38,001 nt of DNA from Treponema sp. UBA4328. GTDB lineage: Bacteria > Spirochaetota > Spirochaetia > Treponematales > Treponemataceae. Below are positions 16,237 through 24,428 of this stretch, piece by piece. The notes beneath the pieces are model-generated. The model had not been told where the DNA came from, ran no database searches, and saw only the letters and a list, made by a program, of their open reading frames with translations. Numbering within the stretch: the first letter of the stretch is position 1; every line of letters begins with the position of its first letter. Location of the stretch: contig DGTU01000152.1 in NCBI GenBank assembly GCA_002394465.1, positions 1-38,001 on the forward strand. Reading direction: 5' to 3'. The translations under genes were made by a program, and so were the position numbers.

Positions 16237-18444
16237 CTGAACGATTTCAAAGCCGTTATCAAGAAGTGCGCTTATAAGGATATCAAGATTTTCGTAGAGA
16301 TAGTCCCTGCGTCTTCCGGAACTGATTCCCGTTGAAATGGTAATTACGTCTCCGTCAGCGGCATTTGAAACAAAACGTGAAATGATTTCTGATGAACTCA
16401 GGTACTCACCTTCCTTTGCAACTGCCATTTCAAGCGTTACCGTATCAAGGCTGTATCTTGAAGTGTCTATGTAACGGTAACCGCCCTGAGCCCCGCCCTT
16501 GAGGATTACGCTGTTTTTCCTGTTCAGAGGTGCATGCCAGAAGAGTGAAAGTTCTTTTCCCGTAGTCTGGAAAAATTCATCTTCATTGCGGGCAAGACCT
16601 CGCCTTATGAATTCTTCGTCAACAACAAAGCCCTTTGAAGTAAGGTCAGCAGAAGTATAGAACATTGAGCCGCATTCAAAGCCGCCGAGTGCAAGCTGTC
16701 TTGTTTCATTCGGATAACGTCTTATGAATTCACCGTTAACGAAGAAGGTGGCGGGGACATTGTATTCCCTGACGGCAGAAAGGATGTTGCTCAGCCCGTC
16801 TGCAGAATCAACTGCATCGAATGCAATCGAAACGCGTCTTCTGACCGGAACTTTAACCGTCGTATCAAGAAACACTGCCCTTGTAACAGGTTTGCCTGAA
16901 AGAGTCCTTACATACAGGGTATTTGAATACCTGCCGTTAGCCGTACTACCGGTAAACACGCGGTATCTTCCGTTCTGAACGGAATGCGTAAGCCTTTCAG
17001 ACAGGAGGTTCATTGAAGTTTTCTGCCAGGTATTTCTGACCGTATCATATTCAAAAAGGTTTCCGCCGCCGAGCACGCTGTCAGCCACGATTCTTGTATC
17101 ATCTTTCCAGTAAACGTTTCTGACGGATGAAAGGAACAGCGTCCTTACGGTTCCGCTTGTCTGGAAAGACGGATCAAGCCTCCATTCACGGACAGAAATC
17201 TCGCCGCCTGCAAAAAGGGAAGCATTATCATTCCACAGGTATGAAACCGGCTTTTCTCCAGGAAGGCGTCCTATAAGTTTCCATGAAGCAAGGTCATAGG
17301 CATAAAGGCTGTTTTCTGAACCGAATGCAACGTATTTTCCGTTGGGCGAAAGAACCGGATCAGAAGTATCTTCGAGGAAGGCAAGCTGGCGGAGTTTTCC
17401 GTTGAGGCGGTACACGCAGCTTTTTCTTTTGCCGTCATCGGTTGCAATCATGTCGACCCAGATTACACAGTCGCCGCCGGTACACCAGAAAAGGTTATAG
17501 CCGGTAACAGAACCCCTCATGTCAGTAAATGGCATTGAATATGTAGAGGCAAGGTACGAAAATCCCGTTACGTCAAGATCGAAGCTTGAAACGACGCGGT
17601 TTGCCTGAATGAGTATGAGCTTGTTTCCGCGGGAATTTACATAGAATTTATCATGTTCACTGTCAAAGGATACGGGAAGCCTTCCGCTTACAATTCCGTT
17701 GCCGACCATGTTCGCATAAAGTCCGCGGGTAAAGAATTCATTTGCATTGACGCGGTAAACAAGATCCCTGTCGATATAGATGAGGGTTTTGTTTCCGGCC
17801 CAGCACACGGAATTAATCGAGCCTTTACCGATCTTGCGGAATTCTTCAGTCAGCTGGATTTTCTGGAATTCTGCCTTCGGATCACAGAAATAAATCTGTC
17901 CCTCCTTTTCATAGATTACGACAGAACTGTCCGGAGCCCAGAGCACTGGAACCGTATTCGTCCTGAATGAAGCTGAAGAATCAATTATCTTTTCTGCAAA
18001 GCTTGAAGCGTTCTTAAGTATGAGTTCCGCGCTGGCAGTTCCGGTCTTTTTTAAGTAACACAGCCATTTGCCGTCCGGACTTACGCTCTGGGGAACCTGC
18101 CTGATTGATTCAGTCGGAATGATGTCCGTCTTTGTAACCCATGCGAGCGTTGAATCTGACAGTGAATAGCGTGCAGTTCCGTATCTGTTGCGCACCTGGA
18201 GGACAGCCCCCTTATTCAGAAGTTCCATTCGTTCCGGATAGCAGGACAGAACCTTTATGTCAGAGCATGTGCTGACGTTTGCCATGAATGCCGTCCTGTA
18301 TGAAGGGCTTCCGACAACATCATGATTTACGCTGAAAAGTACCATGTCATGAGAATTGAGCGACGGATTTTCAAACGAGATTTCTGAATAAACACAAAAA
18401 GCTGCTGTCATAAAAACAGCAGCTGCGAGAGCCTTTAATTTCAT
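16228..18444 (-). CDS. Secreted beta-propeller protein with a degenerate NodB deacetylase domain
   Basis: A 738-residue exported protein with signal peptide MKLKALAAAVFMTAAFCVYS. Residues of about 50-520 contain WD40/TolB-like propeller blades (SVSPDGKWLCYLKK, PVLSPNGKYVAFGSE, VLWAPDSSVVIYE). Residues of about 535-738 resemble a NodB polysaccharide deacetylase. The NodB metal site is lost: the TFDDG motif reads AFDA (541-544), the HxxxH motif reads GSMFYTSADL (592-601) with both His replaced, the FRPPYG Arg is His in FWHAPL, and the final LHD motif reads ITISTG. It is therefore probably a non-catalytic glycan-binding or scaffold protein. It overlaps the zinc-ribbon gene by 4 nt (ATGA) in an operon headed by an M23 peptidase, which fits a cell-wall role. 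Propeller and NodB folds are inferred from pattern; function unknown. Confidence 0.8.
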   Translation of the reverse strand: MKLKALAAAVFMTAAFCVYSEISFENPSLNSHDMVLFSVNHDVVGSPSYRTAFMANVSTCSDIKVLSCYPERMELLNKGAVLQVRNRYGTARYSLSDSTLAWVTKTDIIPTESIRQVPQSVSPDGKWLCYLKKTGTASAELILKNASSFAEKIIDSSASFRTNTVPVLWAPDSSVVIYEKEGQIYFCDPKAEFQKIQLTEEFRKIGKGSINSVCWAGNKTLIYIDRDLVYRVNANEFFTRGLYANMVGNGIVSGRLPVSFDSEHDKFYVNSRGNKLILIQANRVVSSFDLDVTGFSYLASTYSMPFTDMRGSVTGYNLFWCTGGDCVIWVDMIATDDGKRKSCVYRLNGKLRQLAFLEDTSDPVLSPNGKYVAFGSENSLYAYDLASWKLIGRLPGEKPVSYLWNDNASLFAGGEISVREWRLDPSFQTSGTVRTLFLSSVRNVYWKDDTRIVADSVLGGGNLFEYDTVRNTWQKTSMNLLSERLTHSVQNGRYRVFTGSTANGRYSNTLYVRTLSGKPVTRAVFLDTTVKVPVRRRVSIAFDAVDSADGLSNILSAVREYNVPATFFVNGEFIRRYPNETRQLALGGFECGSMFYTSADLTSKGFVVDEEFIRRGLARNEDEFFQTTGKELSLFWHAPLNRKNSVILKGGAQGGYRYIDTSRYSLDTVTLEMAVAKEGEYLSSSEIISRFVSNAADGDVITISTGISSGRRRDYLYENLDILISALLDNGFEIVQLK

Positions 18445-18686
18445 TTTGCCATCTCCACGCTCAGCACAAGGATATCAAGATCCCTCTCAAGGTCATCCAG
18501 GGTCTTTTCCAGTGCATGGACTCTTTTTTCCCTGTCCATCGCCTGTTTTTCCTCGAGCTGTGCAAACACAAGATCAAGGCTTTCCTTATCATCTGCCTTA
18601 AGCTTTGATACTCCGCACCACGGGCAGTATATAAACTCTTTATCGATTGTCCTTCCGCAGGAATTACATACACAAACGCTTTTCAT
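18441..18686 (-). CDS. Small zinc-ribbon plus coiled-coil protein
   Basis: An 81-residue protein. The N-terminal zinc ribbon has two knuckles, C7-N-S-C10 and C21-P-W-C24, like the rubredoxin-type DUF zinc ribbons. Residues of about 36-80 are a charged heptad-like helix (LDLVFAQLEEKQAMDREKRVHALEKTLDDLERDLDIL), suggesting a coiled coil. No signal peptide, so it is cytoplasmic. A strong GGGAGGT precedes the start, and the stop overlaps the propeller gene start by 4 nt. It lies 20 nt after the M23 peptidase. Function unknown; possibly a small regulatory or assembly factor for its operon partners, but that is only inference from position. Confidence 0.8.
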   Translation of the reverse strand: MKSVCVCNSCGRTIDKEFIYCPWCGVSKLKADDKESLDLVFAQLEEKQAMDREKRVHALEKTLDDLERDLDILVLSVEMAK

Positions 18687-18706
18687 TTAATTTACCTCCC
18701 TTAGTG

Positions 18707-19888
18707 CTAACGCCGTATGAGCGTCAGAGGATCAACAAGATTTCCGTTTTTATACACAGTAAAGTGTAAATGAGGTCCCGTAGAATATCCAGTAGAACCT
18801 ACAAGACCGACTTTTGTCCCCTGATCAACCTTCTGTCCGTTTTTACAGGTAATCTTTGACATGTGTGCATACAGGGTCTGATATCCGTTTATATGATTAA
18901 TGATAACATAGTTTCCGAAAATATTGCTCCATCCGACATAAACTACCTTACCGCTCATTGCAGCACCTATCGGCGTTCCAGTCGGACATGCAAAGTCAAC
19001 ACCGGTATGATTTCTTTTCAGCTGGCTGATAGGATCAATTCTCGGACCGAAAAGGCTTGAAATCCTGTATTTAGCAGTAATCGGACATACAAAGAGTTCG
19101 CCCATTGCCTTTTTGAGTGACATTGAATCAAGCTTAGCACCCGGAATAAAAAGTTCCTGTCCTGCTTTTAAGTTCTGTGATGAAAGGTCATTTGCATCGC
19201 AGATTTCTTCGACGCTTACATGATATTTGGCAGAAACTGAACCGAGGGATTCTCCCTTTGAAACGCGGTGAATAAGACCGTCCATTGACGGAATGCGGAG
19301 TTTCTGTCCTTCCCTGAGGGCACGTACATTGCCGATTCCGTTTACGGCTATCAGTGTTGAAATATTCGTAAGGCCGAATTTCCTTGTGATTGTACTTATG
19401 GCCTCCCCGCTTTTAACGGTATATGTCTGGTAAGTTACGGTCTGTCCGACAGATACGGCTGAAGCCTTAAGTACCGAACCGTCTTCAAGAATGATGTTTC
19501 CCTCTTCATCAAATGAATAGCCGGCATCTTCCATCGCAAACTTGCTCATGAGGGAATCAAGCATTGCAAGCTCTCCGTCAAAATTATCTAATTCAACGGG
19601 AGAAGCAAACGAACTGAAATATGAAGAAAAACTGCATACTGCAACAGGCACTGCTATGCATGCAAACAGAGTAAGCGAGAGCCACAGTACAATTCCTGCA
19701 TTTCTGGAAGCAGATGAAAAACCGGCAATTTTTGAAACAAACTTTCTGATTCCATGTTTTAAAGATATACGCTTTAATAAACCTGAAGCATTAAAACTTT
19801 TGAGGTTGTCTTTAATGTTTTTGAAATCGATTTCAGGCATTCTGAAGGAAGATTCTGCAGAAGAGCCTACGTAAGATATAATTTCCAT
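18707..19888 (-). CDS. Membrane-anchored LysM/M23 family peptidoglycan peptidase
   Basis: Predicted periplasm-facing peptidoglycan endopeptidase of 393 residues. It has a 60-residue cytoplasmic N-terminus, one transmembrane helix (about 64-86), two LysM repeats (about 156-200 and 206-249) and an M23 domain. Zinc ligands are intact: H294 and D298 (HTGVDFACPTGTP), and H375 in GPHLHF; H342 (LYAHMS) is in the usual catalytic position. It is paralogous to the peptidase at 3549-4553 (same layout, same VGSTG-STGPHLHFTVYKNG tail) with a longer N-terminus. First gene of an operon with the zinc ribbon and the propeller protein. No Shine-Dalgarno is seen before 19888, and no convincing -10 either, so the start is slightly uncertain. 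Confidence 0.93.
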   Translation of the reverse strand: MEIISYVGSSAESSFRMPEIDFKNIKDNLKSFNASGLLKRISLKHGIRKFVSKIAGFSSASRNAGIVLWLSLTLFACIAVPVAVCSFSSYFSSFASPVELDNFDGELAMLDSLMSKFAMEDAGYSFDEEGNIILEDGSVLKASAVSVGQTVTYQTYTVKSGEAISTITRKFGLTNISTLIAVNGIGNVRALREGQKLRIPSMDGLIHRVSKGESLGSVSAKYHVSVEEICDANDLSSQNLKAGQELFIPGAKLDSMSLKKAMGELFVCPITAKYRISSLFGPRIDPISQLKRNHTGVDFACPTGTPIGAAMSGKVVYVGWSNIFGNYVIINHINGYQTLYAHMSKITCKNGQKVDQGTKVGLVGSTGYSTGPHLHFTVYKNGNLVDPLTLIRR

Positions 19889-19956
19889 GATATTATGAAT
19901 ATCGGCATTTAATTATTGAGTTTTAGCAAATTCAAGACATTTATAAGGAACTGATA

Positions 19957-20490
19957 ATGGAAGAAATAGAAGAAACGGAAAAAAAGTCAGAAAAGAAAAA
20001 ACATACCTGGGTCTGGATTATTTCGGCAGGACTGCTTGCAGGCCTTTTCCTTAAACTCTTTGTATTTGAATACCTGCACGTTTCTGGAGAATCAATGTCG
20101 CCGCTGATTGATGACGGCGAGACAATCTATGTAAACAAGCTTGCCTACGGACTGATTTCACCGCTCGGAGACAGGCTTCTCGTACAGTGGAGCGAGCCTG
20201 AGAAAGACGACATCGTCATCTACCTTTATGATGATAAAATAGTAGTCAAAAGATGCGTCGCAACAGCAGGAGATTTACTAGAATATTCGTTCGATAACGG
20301 ATATACTTTATATGTGGGAGAAAAGGCTATTCCTCTTACAGAAATCCAGTATGCTAACCTTAAGAAATCGCAGAAAGTTCCGGAAGGCTACATCCTTGCC
20401 GTCGGCGACAATTACGCACAGTCTTTTGATTCAAGGAACTATGGTTTCGTTTCTGTAAAGAATATCCTTGGAAAAATCATATGCAGATGA
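19957..20490 (+). CDS. lepB: Signal peptidase I
   Basis: Membrane serine protease that removes signal peptides from exported proteins. The 177-residue protein has a charged N-terminus, a single transmembrane helix (about 19-37) and the S26 motifs: box B SGESMSP with nucleophile S46, box D region DKIVVKRCVA with general base K98, and box E VGDNYAQSFDSRNYG. It is short compared with E. coli LepB (324), in line with small bacterial forms. AAGGAA lies 8 nt before the start. The stop overlaps the next gene (20481). It is divergent from the M23 peptidase across 68 nt. Confidence 0.94.
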   Translation: MEEIEETEKKSEKKKHTWVWIISAGLLAGLFLKLFVFEYLHVSGESMSPLIDDGETIYVNKLAYGLISPLGDRLLVQWSEPEKDDIVIYLYDDKIVVKRCVATAGDLLEYSFDNGYTLYVGEKAIPLTEIQYANLKKSQKVPEGYILAVGDNYAQSFDSRNYGFVSVKNILGKIICR

Positions 20491-22361
20491 ACGGGTATTT
20501 TAAAACAAAGCGTCTTGTGTTCTTAGGTGCCGCAACCGCTCTGTTTTCACTGATGATTCTTGTCCGTTATGCAAAAATCTCAATGTCTCCCGTAAAACCT
20601 GCAGAAATGGCCGTTCCGGTAATACAGCGCGGAACAATCTACGACATAAACGGCAAACCCCTTGCAGTATCAATCAACCGTTACGACATCGGCGTTTCAC
20701 CGAATGCAATCAAGGATCCTCCGAAGTTTGCCTCAGAAGTTGCAAAGATTCTTGATGAAGACGAAAAAACAATCCTCGAAAAAATAGTTAATCCGCGCAA
20801 TTCAAAATACGTCCAGCTCAAGAAGCAGGCCGAACAGTCAAAATACGATGAAATGAAAAAACTCTGTGAACTCAACCAGTACAAATTCGTTCAGTTCGAC
20901 AGAATTCCGGGACGCCGCTATCCTGAAAAATCTCTTGCGAGCCAGGTAATCGGCTTTATGGGCCGCAACGGAGAAGGTCTTGCAGGCATCGAACTTACCC
21001 GGCAGGACGTTCTTGCTCCGGCATTCGACCAGCTCAATCCTGATATTACTCACGGAAATAACATTTACCTTACGCTTGATGCAAAGCTTCAGTTCGACCT
21101 CGAAAAAATTGCGCTCCAGGCACAGGAGAAAACACAGGCCGAAAGCATAATGCTTGTAGCCGCAGAAGCCCGGACTGGAAAGATTCTTTCATATATTTCA
21201 CTTCCGTCGGCTGACCTGAACGAATATTCCCTTGCAAGTGAAAAGCAGAGGCGTGACCTTCCTGCAACAGAAAGCTATGAGCCGGGTTCCGTATTCAAGC
21301 TGTTTTCAGTTGCATCGTTCCTTGATTCGGGAGCAATTTCGCAGAACCAGATTTTCAGGTGCGACGGCCTTTATGAAAAAAAAATGCCTTCAGGCGAAAG
21401 AATCCGCATCACATGTCTCGAACACCACGGAAACCTTACGGCAAAGGATGCGCTCAAATATTCATGCAACGATGCACTGGCACAGATGAGCGAAGGAATT
21501 GATTCAGATGCATTCCTTGACAGAATCCGTTCGTTCGGCTTCGGCGAAAAAACCGGCATTGAGCTTTCCGGCGAAGCATCTGGCCTCGTAAGAAAGACAA
21601 GTGACAGATTATGGTCTGCACGTTCAAAGCCGACGATTGCCATGGGACAGGAAATTACCGTCACAGCCCTTCAGATGGTTCAGGCAGCAACGGCACTTGC
21701 AAACGGAGGCATTCCTGTTAAGCTCACGCTGATAGACAAAATAACTGACAACTCAGGAAACATTTCCTACAGGCAGAAACCTGTATACAAAAACAGGATT
21801 ATCAAAAAAGCCACTGCAGACTACCTTTTGAGCTGCATGGAAACCGTTGCAAAGGAAGGAACCGGCCACAAGGCAAACCTCGGCGACATTTCAATCGGCG
21901 TTAAGACCGGAACGGCGCAGATGGCTGATGCAAAGAACGGCGGATACTCTAACACAGACTTTGTCTCAAACTGTCTGGCAGTATTCCCTGTAGAAGACCC
22001 GGAAATAATCCTTTACATCGTAATTACAAGGGCAAAGGGCGAACAGTATGCAGGCCGAATCGTTGCCCCGGTAATTCATGATGCTGCAAACGTAATCATC
22101 GACTACCGCGGAATGAGCCGCGGAAACGCAGCAAGCCTTGCACACTCAGGCAAAATTACTATTTCACAGGGAAATACACTTAAAATTGAAAACCATGTTC
22201 CTGATTTTACCGGTGCTTCAAAAAAACAGCTCTTCAAGCTTCTCGCAGAACGCCGTGACATCAGGATCAAGATAACAGGTGACGGATACGTAACTTCCCA
22301 GTCACCTCAGCCCGGAACCCCTGTAACGGAGAATATGGAAATTGAACTCTATCTGGAATAA
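20481..22361 (+). CDS. Penicillin-binding protein, class B transpeptidase with C-terminal PASTA domain (FtsI-like)
   Basis: Periplasmic D,D-transpeptidase that cross-links peptidoglycan, probably septal. Its 626 residues comprise an N-terminal membrane helix (about 11-28), a class B pedestal domain (about 45-190, IQRGTIYDINGKPLAVS and GFMGRNGEGLAGIE) and a transpeptidase domain. The active-site motifs are S270-V-F-K273, S328-C-N330 and K475-T-G477. The last 60 residues (HVPDFTGASKKQLFKLL...QSPQPGTPV) form one PASTA repeat, a domain best known from Gram-positive PBP2x/SpoVD. It overlaps lepB by 10 nt (a 4-nt overlap is possible from 20487) and DUF115 by 20 nt. An FtsI-type role is inferred from domain order. 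Confidence 0.92.
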   Translation: MQMNGYFKTKRLVFLGAATALFSLMILVRYAKISMSPVKPAEMAVPVIQRGTIYDINGKPLAVSINRYDIGVSPNAIKDPPKFASEVAKILDEDEKTILEKIVNPRNSKYVQLKKQAEQSKYDEMKKLCELNQYKFVQFDRIPGRRYPEKSLASQVIGFMGRNGEGLAGIELTRQDVLAPAFDQLNPDITHGNNIYLTLDAKLQFDLEKIALQAQEKTQAESIMLVAAEARTGKILSYISLPSADLNEYSLASEKQRRDLPATESYEPGSVFKLFSVASFLDSGAISQNQIFRCDGLYEKKMPSGERIRITCLEHHGNLTAKDALKYSCNDALAQMSEGIDSDAFLDRIRSFGFGEKTGIELSGEASGLVRKTSDRLWSARSKPTIAMGQEITVTALQMVQAATALANGGIPVKLTLIDKITDNSGNISYRQKPVYKNRIIKKATADYLLSCMETVAKEGTGHKANLGDISIGVKTGTAQMADAKNGGYSNTDFVSNCLAVFPVEDPEIILYIVITRAKGEQYAGRIVAPVIHDAANVIIDYRGMSRGNAASLAHSGKITISQGNTLKIENHVPDFTGASKKQLFKLLAERRDIRIKITGDGYVTSQSPQPGTPVTENMEIELYLE

Positions 22362-24165
22362 AAACATTTCCCTGTTCACGCAGAGGTTTCCGCAGCTTGC
22401 ACAGCAGTTTTCCCTGAACGGAACGCAGGATATTCCTCAGGAACTTCTGGCTCCGGTTGAAATTATTGAAGCCAGAAACGGACAGAAAACTGCCCGTGAA
22501 AACTCGAGGTATTTTCATTCAGCATATAATCCCGAACGCGAAGCTGAACAGACCGTAAAAAATGCACGCGAAATAAAAAAAGACATTTTTACGGCAGTCT
22601 TCTATTCAATGGGCTTAGGCTATGCGGCAGACAAATGGGCCGAGCTTTATCCGAACGACAGCATCATAATCGTAGAAAGTGACCCGAGATATTTTTTTAC
22701 GGCACTGGCATACAATGACCTCTCTCACCTCTTAAGGCAGCCGAACCTGATTTTTGCGCTTCAGGCAGACCAGAGCCAGGTAATAAACATAATTGAACGC
22801 TGCGGCGGAATAGCGCATGCATCAATCGTTGCAGTAAATGCTCAGGCAGATCACGCCCATGACTATTACATCGCACTCACAAGTCTTCTCGAGAGGAACA
22901 GGACAAAGGCAGAAATAAATACTTCTACCCTCGAAAAATTCTCGCACCTGTGGCTCCGCAATTCATGCAGGAACCTGGACCTTACGGCAGGGCTCGACGG
23001 AGTTGCACGCTATAAGGATAAATGTCCGCATGGTCTTCCGGCCCTCGTTCTTGCAGCAGGTCCCACGCTTGATGAAGTTCTCCCGTATCTTAAGGAACTC
23101 AAAAAAAAGTGCCTCATAATTGCAGTTGATACGGCACTCCGCGCATGCCTCAGGGCAGGAACGGAACCTGACTTTATCGTGCTCGTAGACCCGCAGTATT
23201 ATGCAAGCCGTCATATAGAAGGACTTAAATCCCCTTCATCCGTCCTCATCACCGAAAGTGCAGCCTATCCGAGCGTATTTCACTTTGACTGCCGTGAAAT
23301 AATCCTCTGCTCAGCCCTTTTCCCGCTTGGACAGTATTTTGAAAAACGGCTCGGAGCTAAAGGTGAACTCGGAGCAGGCGGTTCAGTAAGCACGACTGCA
23401 TGGGATTTTGCCCGCATGTGCGGTGCAGATGAAATATATTTTGCAGGCCTCGATCTCGGATATCCCGGACTTCAGACTCATATACGCGGTTCTACATTTG
23501 AAGAAAAAATTCACAGCATATCTGACAGAAAATCAACGGCTGAAAAAGCAGGCATCGCATCCCTGTTTGCAGCCGGAGTAAAAAAAGACAGGGACTACAG
23601 CGGAAACGAAATTCTCACCGATGAAAAGATGAAAATGTTCGCCTGGTGGTTTGAAAGCAAGTGTGTTGAATACAGTTCCATAAAGACCTTTACGCTTTCA
23701 CCGCGCTCACTCAAAATTCCAGGATTTGAAACTGCACTCATAAATACGCTTCTCGAAAGGCCGGATGCAGAAGAAAAACGTTCACAGTTCTTTGCCTGCG
23801 AAAAAGATTCACAGTTCAGAAACAATCCTGCTGAGTTTGCAGCCGTAAAGGAATCCCTCAGGGAAGGACTTGAAGACCTGTATAAGACTGCACGAAACGG
23901 AGTTCATTCAGCAGAAAGAGGTCTTGTATCGACAGGCTCACAAACCGGAAGATATTTAAATGAACTTGATGAAACGGACAGAAAAATTCTTGCAAGCGAA
24001 TTAAAGGATGCAGCTTCCCTCGTATTTCCGACGGAGCGCAGGCTTAATGAAATATTTGATCAGACAGTCTTTCCAGAGGACAAGGCAAAGGCAGTCTTTC
24101 TGCGTGAAAAAATAATATACACCCAGTTAATGCAGGCAATTAAATCTTATCTTCAGCTGCTGTAA
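22342..24165 (+). CDS. DUF115 / 6-hydroxymethylpterin pyrophosphokinase MptE-like protein
   Basis: A 607-residue cytoplasmic protein with no signal peptide. The central region (about 205-400) matches the DUF115/MptE-like fold shared with motility accessory factors (Maf). It contains GLPALVLAAGPTLDEVLPYL, CLIIAVDTALRACLRAGTEPDFIVLVDPQ, a GGSVSTTAWDFARMCG loop and FAGLDLGYPG. In other bacteria Maf proteins glycosylate flagellin, while MptE makes a pterin diphosphate; which, if either, applies here is open. The C-terminus is helical. I use a TTG start at 22342, 20 nt inside the PBP gene, with GGAG 10 nt upstream; the next in-frame ATG is about 90 codons later and would remove conserved sequence. 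A terminator follows at 24183. Confidence 0.8.
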   Translation: MNSIWNKNISLFTQRFPQLAQQFSLNGTQDIPQELLAPVEIIEARNGQKTARENSRYFHSAYNPEREAEQTVKNAREIKKDIFTAVFYSMGLGYAADKWAELYPNDSIIIVESDPRYFFTALAYNDLSHLLRQPNLIFALQADQSQVINIIERCGGIAHASIVAVNAQADHAHDYYIALTSLLERNRTKAEINTSTLEKFSHLWLRNSCRNLDLTAGLDGVARYKDKCPHGLPALVLAAGPTLDEVLPYLKELKKKCLIIAVDTALRACLRAGTEPDFIVLVDPQYYASRHIEGLKSPSSVLITESAAYPSVFHFDCREIILCSALFPLGQYFEKRLGAKGELGAGGSVSTTAWDFARMCGADEIYFAGLDLGYPGLQTHIRGSTFEEKIHSISDRKSTAEKAGIASLFAAGVKKDRDYSGNEILTDEKMKMFAWWFESKCVEYSSIKTFTLSPRSLKIPGFETALINTLLERPDAEEKRSQFFACEKDSQFRNNPAEFAAVKESLREGLEDLYKTARNGVHSAERGLVSTGSQTGRYLNELDETDRKILASELKDAASLVFPTERRLNEIFDQTVFPEDKAKAVFLREKIIYTQLMQAIKSYLQLL

Positions 24166-24182
24166 AAATCAAAAGGGCAAAA

Positions 24183-24217
24183 AAAAAGTTGAAAACCTTA
24201 CACGTTTCCAACTTTTT
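24183..24217 (+). terminator. Rho-independent terminator of the lepB-PBP-DUF115 operon
   Basis: AAAAAGTTG (24183-24191) pairs with CAACTTTTT (24209-24217), extended inward by AAAC/GTTT after one A-C mismatch, with a 7-nt loop. The 3' arm ends in five T, followed by AAA. Confidence 0.8.
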
Positions 24218-24401
24218 AAATCATGGATATGCACCTGCGTATACAAGGTGACTGGATGTTGTGACTTTACGTCTCACCCTGTATTCCGATTCTTACCAAT
24301 CTGATTCAGCAAGTACACTTTTATTATCGGGAATGTGCACAAAAACTTTACACCGTTTTGAAAATTATTGTTAAAAAAATCCCTCAATATTTTTAAAGTA
24401 C
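24218..24401. other. Intergenic region upstream of the HD-GYP gene, possible structured leader
   Basis: No open frame or known RNA family is visible in these 184 nt. Several short pairings exist: CACCT/AGGTG, CAAGGTGA with TCACCCTG (7 of 8 pairs), GATT/AATC, and GTGCAC. It lacks the conserved core of the cyclic di-GMP riboswitches I know. It may be a long leader or a dispersed repeat. Confidence 0.25.
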
Positions 24402-24428
24402 ATGCCGATAAATATGTTGAGGACTCGT

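Noticed and set aside
24218..24401. Cyclic di-GMP riboswitch upstream of the HD-GYP gene
   Set aside because: The conserved core sequences of the known classes are not visible; kept only as an unexplained region.
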